Assembly: GCA_947258815.1 (NCBI GenBank)
Contig: CAMYJW010000030.1
Span: 62,001-126,000 of the forward strand
Reading direction: 5' to 3'
DNA: 64,000 bases
From: an uncultured Sphingomonadaceae bacterium
GTDB lineage: Bacteria > Pseudomonadota > Alphaproteobacteria > Sphingomonadales > Sphingomonadaceae
The notes beneath the pieces were generated by a model, which saw only the letters and a list, made by a program, of their open reading frames with translations, searched no databases and was not told the DNA's origin. This document shows, in pieces, positions 24,777 through 34,244 of this stretch (within the stretch, counting starts at the first letter, position 1; every line of letters begins with the position of its first letter). The translations under genes were made by a program, and so were the position numbers.

Positions 24777-27299
24777 TCAGTAAACGCCGCCCTGCTCTTC
24801 AGCAAAATCCCCGGCTTCAGCCGCGTTCGAATCCGCGGTCTGGACTTGCGACGCGCGGTTTCGTCCGGCCCTTATCTGGGCAATCAGTTCATCGCGCTTG
24901 CGGGAAAAATCATCCGCTTTTGTCCAGCGGCGCGGTTCCGTATCGGCTTTGAACGCTTCCCAGATCACCGTTGCTTTGGGATCCTTGCCCGGCTCCGCAC
25001 CCATCACCTGTTTGCCCGACGTCCGATCAATCCGAACCATGCGGATTCCGGCGGGTGCAACGAACGGCTCCTGGCTCCAGCGGCTTTTGGTCTCTTCAAC
25101 CAGTCGCTTGAACATCGGTGCGGCAAGGCTTCCTCCCTGCGCATATCCGCCCATGTTGCGCGGCTTGTCAAAACCAAGATACATTCCGGCCACGTATTTC
25201 TGCGATCCGCCGACGAACCAGACATCGGTCGGCCCGGTGGTCGTTCCCGTCTTGCCGAACAGCGGGATGTCCAGCCCTCGCAAATTGGTCGCGGTGCCGC
25301 GCAGGATCACGCCGGTCAGCATGTGCATGGTCTGGAACGCGGTGCCGGGGTCCATCACCTGTTTGCCGCGCGGCGCGATACGCGGCATCGGCTTGCCGTC
25401 CCATTCCTTCATGTTGCAGCCCAGACAACGACGCGTATCGGACTTCCAGATAACCTTACCCTTGCGATCCTGGATAAAATCGATGAGCGAAGGCGTGGAT
25501 TGAATCCCCGCATTGGCAAGCGCGGAATAGGCGTTGACCATCCGCAGCACCGTCGTCTCACCCGCGCCCAGCGAGAAAGCCAGATAGGGCTTGTATTCGC
25601 CGATACCCACGGTCTTTATCATCTTGACCACACGATCCATGCCCGCATCGTTGGCGATGCGCACCGTCATCAGGTTTCGTGACTGTTCCAGCCCCCAACG
25701 CAGCGTGTGGTTGCCGCTGCCGCCGCCGCCGCCATAGTTGCTAAAGCATTTCTGGCCCAGCGCGGCGCTCTGATACACGCAAAAACGCCCGTCCAGCACT
25801 TGCGATGCCGGTGTCAGCCCTGCTTCAAGGCCAGTCGCATAGACGAACGGCTTGATCGTCGATCCGGGCTGGCGCACAGCCTGCGTCGCCCGGTTGAACG
25901 ACCCCAGCCCGGCATCAAAGCCACCCTGCATGGCAATTACGCGCCCCGTTGAGGGCTGTTGCACGACCAGACCGCCCGAAACTTCGGGGATTGTCCTGAC
26001 CGCATAGCCACCGCCTGAAGGCGCCGCCGCGACAATATTGCCCACCTTCGCCGCGCCCGGCACATTGCTGAGACTTGCGGTTTCGCCATCCGAAAAGCCG
26101 ATGCGGCCATTGCTTCCCGACCGATCCAGAATAACGCCGACCCGCCAGTTGTCATGGTTTATAGACCGGTTGAGCATAATCAGCTGCGACTGCCATTTAT
26201 CTGGATCGAGCTTGAGGTGCGCAATCGGTCCGCGCCAGCCCTTGCCGCGGTGATATCGCAGCATACCCGATCGCAAGGCGGTCTGGGCCGCGTCCTGCAT
26301 ATCGGTGTCCAGCGACGTGCGAACCCACAGCCCGCCGGAATAGACGCTGTTCGGGCCATCATCGGCATTCTCGCCGTGGCGCGCGATCAGCCTGCGCCGC
26401 ACTTCCTCCACAAAATAGCCGACTTCGGACCGGAACGTCGCCTTGCGGCGGGGAATCAGACCAAGCGGCCTCGCCTTTGCCCCATCGACATCGGCACGTT
26501 TCGCCCAGCCATTGTCGACCATCTGTTCGAGCACATAGTTGCGGCGATCCAGCGCGGCTTGTGCGTGTTTGGCCCGGCTGTAGCGTTCGGGGGCTTTTGG
26601 AAGGATCGCAAGGAACGCCGCTTCATGCAGGTCCAGATCGCCGACATCCTTGTCAAAATAAGCCCGCGCCGCCGCCTGAACACCGAAACTTTGCCGTCCA
26701 AGCGGAATTTCATTGAGATACAGTTCCAGAATCTGCGGCTTTTCCAGCACCCCCTCGACACGACCGGCAAGGATCATTTCCTTGAGCTTGCGGGTAATCG
26801 AATACTCGTCACCAATCAGGACGTTCTTCGCGACCTGTTGCGTGATCGTTGAACCACCTTTGGCCCGCTCGCCCGATCCCAGCTTTGACACATAATCGAA
26901 TACCGCTCCGGCAAGGCCGGTCACGTCAACGCCGCCATGGGTCCAGAATGTCTTGTCCTCGGCAGAAAGAAACGCGTTGATCAGGGTTTCCGGGAAATCC
27001 TCAAAACCCAGCTGAACACGACGCTCGCGCGCATAACTGTAGACGATTTCACCATCCATCCCGCGCACCATCGTCGGCAGCGGCGGCTGATAGTCCAGCA
27101 ACTTTTCCGCTGAAGGCAGATCGCGGGTCAGAAAATACCAGAAAACCAGAAACGCCAGAAGCGCGCCAGCGACCGCGATCACCAGCCAACGAAACCATTT
27201 CTCGGTTTGCCAGGCGTTGCGCACCCAGGCCAACGGCCCGGAGTCGCGGCGAATCTTGTAGCGGGAGTTTTCAGCTTCAGGAGGAGCAGAGTCATTCAT
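24777..27299 (-). CDS. mrcA: Penicillin-binding protein 1A, bifunctional transglycosylase/transpeptidase
   Basis: An 840-residue class A PBP. A short cytoplasmic tail is followed by one membrane anchor (FRWLVIAVAGALLAFLVFWYF). The GT51 domain has the catalytic Glu in SAEDKTFWTHGG and the GGSTITQQVAKN motif. The transpeptidase domain has SxxK (PGSTIKPFVY), SxN (EQSRNLMTV) and KTG (FGKTGTTTGPTD). All catalytic motifs are intact. The start has an AGAGGG site upstream. It lies 63 bases downstream of the amidase on the same strand, so both peptidoglycan genes are probably one operon. Confidence 0.95.
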   Translation of the reverse strand: MNDSAPPEAENSRYKIRRDSGPLAWVRNAWQTEKWFRWLVIAVAGALLAFLVFWYFLTRDLPSAEKLLDYQPPLPTMVRGMDGEIVYSYARERRVQLGFEDFPETLINAFLSAEDKTFWTHGGVDVTGLAGAVFDYVSKLGSGERAKGGSTITQQVAKNVLIGDEYSITRKLKEMILAGRVEGVLEKPQILELYLNEIPLGRQSFGVQAAARAYFDKDVGDLDLHEAAFLAILPKAPERYSRAKHAQAALDRRNYVLEQMVDNGWAKRADVDGAKARPLGLIPRRKATFRSEVGYFVEEVRRRLIARHGENADDGPNSVYSGGLWVRTSLDTDMQDAAQTALRSGMLRYHRGKGWRGPIAHLKLDPDKWQSQLIMLNRSINHDNWRVGVILDRSGSNGRIGFSDGETASLSNVPGAAKVGNIVAAAPSGGGYAVRTIPEVSGGLVVQQPSTGRVIAMQGGFDAGLGSFNRATQAVRQPGSTIKPFVYATGLEAGLTPASQVLDGRFCVYQSAALGQKCFSNYGGGGGSGNHTLRWGLEQSRNLMTVRIANDAGMDRVVKMIKTVGIGEYKPYLAFSLGAGETTVLRMVNAYSALANAGIQSTPSLIDFIQDRKGKVIWKSDTRRCLGCNMKEWDGKPMPRIAPRGKQVMDPGTAFQTMHMLTGVILRGTATNLRGLDIPLFGKTGTTTGPTDVWFVGGSQKYVAGMYLGFDKPRNMGGYAQGGSLAAPMFKRLVEETKSRWSQEPFVAPAGIRMVRIDRTSGKQVMGAEPGKDPKATVIWEAFKADTEPRRWTKADDFSRKRDELIAQIRAGRNRASQVQTADSNAAEAGDFAEEQGGVY

Positions 27300-27362
27300 C
27301 GCGTTTGCCCTCTAGCATGACGGGTTCCCGAAGTGCCAGCGCATTGGTTTCAGCCTTGATCC

Positions 27363-28247
27363 TCATGCGCCAGCCTGCCGCGCGAAGAACACGCGGATTG
27401 CCTGCGACGCGGCCTGCGCGATCGCTTCGCGCCCTTCTTCCGACGCCAGAAAAGCCGCATCGCCGCGGTTTGAGATATAGCCGGTTTCAAACAGTACCGA
27501 AGGCACATCGGGCGATTTAAGCACGGCGAACGCAGCGGATTGCACACGATCGGTATGCAGCCGCGTCTTTCCACGCAGTTCGCGCAGGATCAGTTGTGCC
27601 AATTCAACCGAACCGGCCTGTGCCTCGCTTTGCGACAGGTCCAGAAGTATCGTGCTGACAACATCGGTTTCCGATGAGAGCTGCACACCATTGACCACGT
27701 CGGACTGATTTTCCCGCTTCGCGATCCGCGCGGCTGTCTGGCTCGATCCCTTGTCGGACAGGACATAAACGCTTGCTCCGCTCGCGTCCTTGCTCTCGGC
27801 GCTGTCGGCGTGGATCGATACGAACAGGTCCGCCTTCAGCCGCCGGGCAATGTTCGATCGCTCTGCAAGCATCAGATAGCGGTCTTCATCGCGGGTCAGC
27901 GCCACGCGCACGCCTCCCGCATCGAGCAGCCTTGCCCGGATCGCCCGCGCGATGCGCAGCGTTACGCCCTTCTCGCTGATCGCGCCGGTTCCGGCACCAG
28001 GATCATGGCCACCATGGCCGGGATCAAGCACGACAAGCGGGCGGCTGGCATCGGGCGGGCCCTGAATTTCCGGCAATCCGATTTCACCGTCGGCCTGCGG
28101 GAGATCAATATGCAGAACGTAATCATAGCCCGAACCGGGCAATCCGAACGTCCGGTCGAGCGCGAACAGCGCAGCGGCGATCGTAACCGGGATGGCCAGA
28201 ACCAGCGCAAGTAGCAAATGACGCGACATGCCGCGCTGACTAAGCAT
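27363..28247 (-). CDS. N-acetylmuramoyl-L-alanine amidase (amidase_3)
   Basis: A roughly 294-residue Zn-dependent cell-wall amidase. A single hydrophobic N-terminal segment (LLLALVLAIPVTIAAALFAL) exports or anchors it. The catalytic domain shows VVLDPGHGGHDPG (first Zn His), a Glu in ISEKGVTLRIA, a later His in FVSIHADS, and the closing VLFETGYISN. The start is uncertain: ATG at 28247 (MLSQRGMSRH) or 28229 (MSRHLLL) are both better than the track's 28313. It hydrolyses the amide between MurNAc and L-Ala in peptidoglycan. Confidence 0.9.
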   Translation of the reverse strand: MLSQRGMSRHLLLALVLAIPVTIAAALFALDRTFGLPGSGYDYVLHIDLPQADGEIGLPEIQGPPDASRPLVVLDPGHGGHDPGAGTGAISEKGVTLRIARAIRARLLDAGGVRVALTRDEDRYLMLAERSNIARRLKADLFVSIHADSAESKDASGASVYVLSDKGSSQTAARIAKRENQSDVVNGVQLSSETDVVSTILLDLSQSEAQAGSVELAQLILRELRGKTRLHTDRVQSAAFAVLKSPDVPSVLFETGYISNRGDAAFLASEEGREAIAQAASQAIRVFFARQAGA

Positions 28248-28776
28248 AGCTGCATGATGTCGCAATGGCCTTTGGGGCGGCTTCCCACCGCAAATCGCCA
28301 ATTCAGCGCACAAAATGCATGTGTGTAATAAACTTGCCGTGCAAACCCATGAATGCTAATCGAATTTCCAACGGGGACGTAAGGTCCCGGTCAGGTCGCG
28401 TTGGTCACATGTAAATGGGCCAGAAAGCACCCGATTGGAGACGTATCCTCCCGTTTGTCTGTTTCGGAGGATTTTCTCCCGAAACACAACAGGTTGACGC
28501 GAGCTATGAGAAGCCATTTGCCGTCTGGACAGCCTATCGCCAACAAGGCGCGGGCAGTGATGACGACTATTCCTGCGTGTTCGGAATCGCCACGCATTCT
28601 CACGTTCGCAGACACAGTTACGACCGGTGAGGCGCAAGCCCGCCGCGTTCGCATCCATCAAACCGCCAGCAGCCGGAGCGGCATTGCCGCTTTGCCGGGC
28701 CTGCAAGGCATTCTGAAACATCAACGCGCCTGCCTGACGGCCAGGTCCCTCACGCAGAGCGCATGGAGATTAAACA
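28248..28776. promoter_or_regulatory. Long divergent gap holding the rne promoter and leader
   Basis: About 530 bases between the amidase and rne starts with no believable gene; the short ORFs there lack codon structure and motifs. A possible rne promoter is TTGCCG (28334-28339) with TAATCG 17 bases on. A small stem GGGAC-N5-GTCCC follows at 28374-28388. The rne mRNA would then have a leader of roughly 400 bases. Long leaders that let RNase E control its own mRNA are known in other bacteria; for this one it is only an inference. Confidence 0.4.
28461..28485 (+). promoter_or_regulatory. Stem-loop in the rne leader
   Basis: GTTTCGG and CCGAAAC are perfect 7-bp arms flanking AGGATTTTCTC, whose ends can pair further. 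It lies about 290 bases before the rne start and has no T-run. It is a candidate RNase E-responsive leader structure. Confidence 0.4.
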
Positions 28777-31587
28777 ATGGCCACGCGCATGTTAATCGAT
28801 GCGCGCCACCCGGAAGAGACGCGGGTGGCGGTCCTCAAAGGCAACCGCATTGAAGAATTCGATTTTGAATCGGCGGATCGCAAACAGATAAAAGGCAACA
28901 TTTACCTCGCGAAAGTCACGCGGGTTGAACCATCGTTGCAAGCTGCATTCGTCGATTTTGGCGGAAACCGGCATGGATTTCTCGCATTCAGCGAAATCCA
29001 TCCCGATTATTATCAGATCCCCAAGGAAGACCGCGAAGCGCTGCTCGCGGAAGAGGCAGCGCATGCGGAAGAAGAAGCCGCACTGCGTGCCGCTGATGAG
29101 CTTGATGGCGGCGACAGCGACGCCGATACGCCGGATGACGAGGATTCCGACGATGACAACACCAACGGTCTGACCGAAGTTGACACCTCCGAAAAAGGCA
29201 AGGTTTCGACAATCGAGGCCGGGCATGTTGAAAACGGAGAAGAAGACGAAGACTCAGAATCTGCTGAAAACCCGGACGACGATTCGACCGAGGAAAACGC
29301 ACAGGCCGAATCAGAAGACGAGGACGAGGAAAACTCCCGGCCACGCCGCAGAGGTCGTCGTCGCCAGGGACGCGGCCGATCCAAGGAAGCCGATGATCTG
29401 CGCGCCCGGCGCATGGCATTGCGCCGTCGCTACAAGATTCAGGACGTTATCCAGCGGCGCCAGGTTCTGCTCGTTCAGGTCGTCAAGGAAGAGCGCGGCA
29501 ACAAAGGCGCCGCACTGACATCGTATCTCAGCCTTGCAGGCCGATACTGCGTGCTGATGCCCAATTCCAGCCACGGTGGCGGCATCTCACGCAAAATCAG
29601 TTCCGCGGCAGACCGCAAACGCCTGAAGGCGATTATCAGCGAGATGAATCTTCCCAAATCGATGGGATGCATCGTTCGCACAGCTGGGCTTTCGCGCACC
29701 AAGACCGAGATCAAGCGAGACTTCGATTATCTCGCCCGGCTTTGGGACGAATTGCGCGAAACGACGCTGAAATCCTCGGCGCCGGCCCTGATTCACTCGG
29801 ACAGCGATCTGATCAAGCGCGCCATTCGCGACATTTACAACCGCGAAATCGAGGAAGTCGTCGTTGAAGGCGAGGACGGTTACAAGGCCGCCAGATCGTT
29901 CATGAAACTGCTGATGCCCAGCCACGCGCGCCGGGTAAAAAGCTACAACGATCCCGTGCCGCTGTTCCAGCGTTACGGCGCGGAAGATCAGCTCACGGCG
30001 ATGTACGATCCGGTCGTGCAGCTCAAATCGGGCGGATACATCGTGATCAACCCGACCGAAGCGCTCGTTTCGATCGACATCAACTCGGGCAGGTCGACGA
30101 AAGAACACGGCATTGAAGCCACCGCCCTCAACACCAACGTCGAAGCCGCGCGCGAGATCGCCCGGCAACTGCGTCTCCGCGATATGGCCGGACTGGTGGT
30201 CATCGATTTCATCGACATGGAATACGGATCGAACGTCCGCAAAGTCGAAAAAGCGATGAAAGACGCACTGAAGAACGACCGTGCCCGGATCCAGGTCGGT
30301 CGAATCTCCAGTTTTGGGCTGATGGAAATGAGCCGCCAGCGCCTGCGCACCGGCGTGCTTGAAGCGACCACGCGAGACTGTCCGCATTGCGACGGCTCAG
30401 GTCTTGTGCGCACGGCCGGGTCTGCGGGGCTGTCTGCGCTCAGGCTGATCGAAGACGAGGCCGCGAAAGGCAAAGGGCAGATCATTTCGCTCTACGCTAG
30501 CACCGAGGCGGCAATCTACCTGCTTAATACCAAGCGCACCGACCTGGCTGACATAGAAACCCGGTATGGCGTTACGGCACAGGTTATTCCCGAAGGCGAA
30601 AATGAAGGCGCCAAGATGCGCGTCGAATCGAGCGGCCCGCGCAATGACAATATGCCGGAATTCGTTCCGATCATCGACGAAGACGAAGATGATGGCGCAA
30701 ACGAGGAGTTTGACGCCGACTTCCAGGCCGACAACGATGATGACGGTTCGCGCCGCAAGCGCCGTCGCAGACGCGGCGGACGCGGACGCAATCGGGATCA
30801 GCGGGACTCGCAGTCCTCCGAAAACACGGACGACGCTGCCGAGAATAGCGAATCCGGCCCTGACGACCGCGCGGAAACGGCGGATGATGACAGCGACGCG
30901 CCTCGTAAGCGCCGCCGCAGAGGTGGCAGACGTCGGCGTGGCGGGCGCAATCAGGGTGTTGAAGCAGAAACGGAAACTGCTCCTGAGGACGATTCGCCTT
31001 CCGATCCCGCAGAGGATGGCGCGTCACCCGATGATGTTCAGACTGAAGTGAACGCTTCGCCCGAACCCGATAGCGAGCCCGATGCAACGCCTGTGGAAGA
31101 CTCTGAAAAGCCCGCACCCCGTAAGCGTACGAGGCGGAAAAAGGCAGAACCAGAGGCCGATGCAGCAGCGCAAACCGATGCAATGGCTGAGGAGTCCAAG
31201 GCTGCTGATCAGGATTCAACCGATGCCAAACCGCCTGCAAAACCCAAACGCACCCGGCGGAAAAAGGCCGATGCGGACGACGCGGCAACAGCGGAAGAGG
31301 CACCTGCAAAACCCAAACGCACGCGCAGGAAGAAAGCCGAAGTTGAGGTTGAAAAGCCCGACAGTGCCGGCGAACAGGAGGTCATCGAAAAACCTGCCCG
31401 CTCGCGCAGGAAGAAGGCCGAAGCTACCGCTGAACCCGCTGTTGCGGAAGTGGCGGACGCTCAACCGCTGGAAGCATCCGATTCTGCACCGGCGCAACCG
31501 GAACAGACGGTCGGAGCCGATGCCAGCGATGCCAGCGATGAAGGCAAAACGCGCCGGGGTTGGTGGCAACGCACGTTCGGGGAATAA
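28777..31587 (+). CDS. rne: Ribonuclease E/G
   Basis: A 936-residue endoribonuclease that starts mRNA decay and processes rRNA. The start MATRMLIDARHPEETRVAVL is the usual alphaproteobacterial one. The S1 domain is split by a long acidic then Arg-rich insertion (about residues 85-205). The catalytic core follows (GKGAALTSYLSLAGRY-like, LVVIDFIDME), with the Zn-link CPHCDGSG near residue 530. The C-terminal 300 residues are disordered, alternating acidic and basic, and contain four copies of a basic TRRKKA-type motif, a likely RNA or degradosome-partner region. A strong terminator follows. Confidence 0.94.
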   Translation: MATRMLIDARHPEETRVAVLKGNRIEEFDFESADRKQIKGNIYLAKVTRVEPSLQAAFVDFGGNRHGFLAFSEIHPDYYQIPKEDREALLAEEAAHAEEEAALRAADELDGGDSDADTPDDEDSDDDNTNGLTEVDTSEKGKVSTIEAGHVENGEEDEDSESAENPDDDSTEENAQAESEDEDEENSRPRRRGRRRQGRGRSKEADDLRARRMALRRRYKIQDVIQRRQVLLVQVVKEERGNKGAALTSYLSLAGRYCVLMPNSSHGGGISRKISSAADRKRLKAIISEMNLPKSMGCIVRTAGLSRTKTEIKRDFDYLARLWDELRETTLKSSAPALIHSDSDLIKRAIRDIYNREIEEVVVEGEDGYKAARSFMKLLMPSHARRVKSYNDPVPLFQRYGAEDQLTAMYDPVVQLKSGGYIVINPTEALVSIDINSGRSTKEHGIEATALNTNVEAAREIARQLRLRDMAGLVVIDFIDMEYGSNVRKVEKAMKDALKNDRARIQVGRISSFGLMEMSRQRLRTGVLEATTRDCPHCDGSGLVRTAGSAGLSALRLIEDEAAKGKGQIISLYASTEAAIYLLNTKRTDLADIETRYGVTAQVIPEGENEGAKMRVESSGPRNDNMPEFVPIIDEDEDDGANEEFDADFQADNDDDGSRRKRRRRRGGRGRNRDQRDSQSSENTDDAAENSESGPDDRAETADDDSDAPRKRRRRGGRRRRGGRNQGVEAETETAPEDDSPSDPAEDGASPDDVQTEVNASPEPDSEPDATPVEDSEKPAPRKRTRRKKAEPEADAAAQTDAMAEESKAADQDSTDAKPPAKPKRTRRKKADADDAATAEEAPAKPKRTRRKKAEVEVEKPDSAGEQEVIEKPARSRRKKAEATAEPAVAEVADAQPLEASDSAPAQPEQTVGADASDASDEGKTRRGWWQRTFGE

Positions 31588-31610
31588 CCTGCAGCATTGA
31601 AAAAGCACAA

Positions 31611-31651
31611 AAAATGAGAGGGGTAGCCATTGGTTGCGCCTCTCATTTTTT
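31611..31651 (+). terminator. Rho-independent terminator after rne
   Basis: AATGAGAGG (31613-31621) pairs perfectly with CCTCTCATT (31639-31647), loop 17 bases, with a run of six T from 31646. It stands 25 bases after the rne stop and separates rne from sdhB. Confidence 0.9.
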
Positions 31652-31802
31652 GATTCAGCGCTCAATCAACTGACCAAATCTTCATGCGATCGGGTGAAAG
31701 TCAGCCAGGCATCGCCACACAGGCTTGCCCAAGAGCGGGTTTTCGCTAGATAGGGAGCACCATTGCGGCAATGCCGCACTGCAAAATTACAGGGAACACT
31801 CA

Positions 31803-32585
31803 ATGGCGACCTTCACTCTCCCGAAAAACAGCAAGATCAGCAAGCAGGGCAAGAAGCACTCTTCTGAAGGCGCCTCGCGGGTCAAGACATTCACGGTCTA
31901 CCGCTACGATCCCGATAGCGGCAAAAATCCGCGTTACGATACGTTCGAAATCGATCTCGATGCCTGTGGCCCGATGGTCCTTGACGCACTCATCAAGATG
32001 AAAAGCGAACAGGATCCGTCGCTCACCTTCCGCCGGTCGTGTCGCGAGGGCATTTGCGGTTCCTGTGCCATGAACATGAACGGATCCAATGGTCTGGCCT
32101 GCACTACGGCGATCGAGGATCTCAAGGGCAGCATCCGGATCACACCCCTTCCCCACATGGAAGTCGTGAAAGATCTGGTTCCCGATTTCACCCATTTTTA
32201 TGCGCAGTACGCGTCAATCCGGCCTTGGCTGCAAACCGTTTCCACAACGCCCTCGGGCAAGGAACGGCTGCAAAGCCCGCAGGAACGCGAAAAGCTCGAC
32301 GGGCTTTACGAATGCATCCTGTGCGCGTGCTGCTCTACCGCGTGTCCAAGTTACTGGTGGAACTCCGACAAGTTCCTTGGCCCCGCTATCCTGTTGCAAG
32401 CCTATCGCTGGCTTGCCGATAGCCGGGATGAAATGACCGGCGAACGCCTGGACGAGCTGGAAGACCCGTTCCGGCTATACCGTTGCCACACGATCATGAA
32501 CTGCGCGAACGTCTGCCCCAAAGGACTGTCCCCCGCGCGCGCAATTGCCGAAATCAAGAAAATGCAGGCTGAACGGCACGTCTGA
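31803..32585 (+). CDS. sdhB: Succinate dehydrogenase iron-sulfur subunit
   Basis: A 260-residue electron-transfer subunit of complex II. The 2Fe-2S site is [15 protein letters not shown]; the 4Fe-4S and 3Fe-4S ligands are in [17 protein letters not shown] and [17 protein letters not shown]. The ATG at 31803 ([10 protein letters not shown]) is preferred over the track's 31725. The gene follows the rne terminator directly. sdhC, sdhD and sdhA, usual upstream partners, are not here, so sdhB must have its own promoter in the 150 bases before it. Confidence 0.96.
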   Translation: MATFTLPKNSKISKQGKKHSSEGASRVKTFTVYRYDPDSGKNPRYDTFEIDLDACGPMVLDALIKMKSEQDPSLTFRRSCREGICGSCAMNMNGSNGLACTTAIEDLKGSIRITPLPHMEVVKDLVPDFTHFYAQYASIRPWLQTVSTTPSGKERLQSPQEREKLDGLYECILCACCSTACPSYWWNSDKFLGPAILLQAYRWLADSRDEMTGERLDELEDPFRLYRCHTIMNCANVCPKGLSPARAIAEIKKMQAERHV

Positions 32586-32586
32586 C

Positions 32587-33045
32587 GTGAAGCCGTCCGC
32601 CGATTTCGTTCACGAACCGGATCCCGACAACCCCGGCTGGTATCGCTGGGATCTTACCGACCCAACGCGGTTCAACTCGCAGGCCATGGGCGATCTTCTG
32701 ATCCGGTCCGAGGGTGAAGACAGCGCGCGTTTGCGCATGATGCCCGAGCGTCGCCACTCAAACCTGCTGGACGGTGTCCACGGCGGCGTGACGCTTTCAC
32801 TGATAGACATTGCCCTGTTCGCCACGGTTCAGACGGTTCTGAACGTGAACGGCGCCGGATCGGTAACGCTGGATGTGGAATGCCGGTTTATTGGCGCGGC
32901 TACAACGGGCAAACCTCTCGATGCCGTAACCCAGGTGCTCAGGGAAACGGGGCGGATGGCGTTCATGCGCGGACTTGTCGAGCAGGAAGGATCGTTGATT
33001 GCTTCCTATTCCGGCACGATCCGCAAACCTTCGGCACCCAGATGA
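32587..33045 (+). CDS. PaaI-like hotdog-fold thioesterase
   Basis: A 152-residue hotdog thioesterase. The HGG motif that shapes the active site is in LLDGVHGGVTLSLIDIALF, and the rest follows PaaI-type acyl-CoA thioesterases. The start is probably GTG at 32587, one base after the sdhB stop; the track ORF instead begins inside sdhB. It overlaps zapE by ATGA, making an sdhB-thioesterase-zapE operon. The acyl-CoA substrate is unknown. Confidence 0.83.
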   Translation: MKPSADFVHEPDPDNPGWYRWDLTDPTRFNSQAMGDLLIRSEGEDSARLRMMPERRHSNLLDGVHGGVTLSLIDIALFATVQTVLNVNGAGSVTLDVECRFIGAATTGKPLDAVTQVLRETGRMAFMRGLVEQEGSLIASYSGTIRKPSAPR

Positions 33046-34157
33046 CCGGCCTTCTTGCGTGTTACGAGACGCTTCTGGCATCAGGCGAACTGAGGGCCGA
33101 TGCGGAACAGGCGGCTGCGGCAGAGCGCCTTGATCTGCTTCAGAGACAACTTGAAAGCCTTTCTGCAAAATCCGGGTTTTTCAGTAAATTTCGGAACAAG
33201 AAGATAGAATCGCCGCGCGGCGTATATATGTGGGGCGGTGTCGGCCGAGGCAAATCCATGCTGATGGACCTGTTTCACGATACCTTGCGCATTGAGAAGA
33301 AGCGGCGCGTACATTTTCACGCGTTCATGCTGGAAGTTCACGATCTGCTGCGGGAAGAGCGCAAGAAAGAGTCTGGCGATCCGGTGCCGCCGGTCGCGGC
33401 GACTCTTGCCCGCAACACGTCTTGCCTCGCCTTCGATGAAATGGTCGTAAACAATTCGGCCGATGCAATGATCATGAGCCGGCTGTTCACCAATCTCATC
33501 GTCGAGCAAGGCGTTACAATCGTCACCACATCCAATCGCGCACCCGGCGATCTTTATAAGGATGGCCTCAACCGCGAACATTTCCTGCCGTTCATAGCTC
33601 TGATCGAGAGGGAACTGGATGTTTTGCCGCTGAACGGCCCAGTCGATTACAGGCTGGACAGGCTTGGCGGCATGGCATCCTGGCACACGCCCCTTGGAGA
33701 ACCGGCAACCGCCCAGGTTCGCGAGGCATTCTATCGCCTGACCGACTATTCGCCCGAAGATATCGACCATGTGCCGTCGGGCGAAATCGATGTCGGCGGC
33801 GGCCGCATGATGCATGTCCCCAAAACGCTTAAGGGCGTGGCCGTGTTCAGCTTCAAACGGCTATGCAAGGAAGCACGGGGCGCATCGGATTTTCTTGCGA
33901 TTGCAAGAACTTATCACACGGTCATCATCGTGGGCATCCCGGTTATGGGACCGGACAACCGCAACGAGGCGGCGCGCTTCGTCACGCTCATCGACGCGCT
34001 TTACGAGAACAAGGTCAAGCTGTTCGTCACCGCCGATACCCAACCGGAAAATCTGTATCAGGCAGGCAATGGCAGCTTCGAGTTCGAAAGAACGGTAAGC
34101 CGGCTCAACGAAATGCAAAGCGCCGACTACCTCGCCCTGGGTCATGGTGAGGCCTGA
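33042..34157 (+). CDS. zapE: Cell division protein ZapE (AFG1-family ATPase)
   Basis: A 371-residue P-loop ATPase. Walker A is GGVGRGKSMLMD, Walker B SCLAFDEMVV, followed by the sensor-like VTTSNRAPGDLYKDGL. ZapE helps constrict the Z-ring in proteobacteria; mitochondrial AFG1 has related quality-control roles. The start at 33042 (MTGLLACYE) overlaps the previous stop by ATGA. The track start at 32880 lies in the thioesterase gene. Last gene of the housekeeping block before the accessory-looking P450/TonB/quorum-sensing region. Confidence 0.92.
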   Translation: MTGLLACYETLLASGELRADAEQAAAAERLDLLQRQLESLSAKSGFFSKFRNKKIESPRGVYMWGGVGRGKSMLMDLFHDTLRIEKKRRVHFHAFMLEVHDLLREERKKESGDPVPPVAATLARNTSCLAFDEMVVNNSADAMIMSRLFTNLIVEQGVTIVTTSNRAPGDLYKDGLNREHFLPFIALIERELDVLPLNGPVDYRLDRLGGMASWHTPLGEPATAQVREAFYRLTDYSPEDIDHVPSGEIDVGGGRMMHVPKTLKGVAVFSFKRLCKEARGASDFLAIARTYHTVIIVGIPVMGPDNRNEAARFVTLIDALYENKVKLFVTADTQPENLYQAGNGSFEFERTVSRLNEMQSADYLALGHGEA

Positions 34158-34244
34158 TCGTGCAGGGAAAGCTATGCATCTCTTGATCGAGTGTGACATA
34201 ACACGCACACGCAAATCGACCACACAGAGGGGAGCCAAAGCAAG

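Noticed and set aside
30000-31587. Tandem DNA repeats at the 3' end of rne as a CRISPR or minisatellite
   Set aside because: The repeats are protein-level basic motifs with variable linkers. There are no regular spacers or conserved DNA repeat units. No CRISPR array was seen anywhere in the window.
34191-34210. GTGTG-N10-CACAC dyad upstream of the P450 gene as a second lux box
   Set aside because: Arms are short and share nothing with the dyad upstream of luxI, so I do not claim joint LuxR control.
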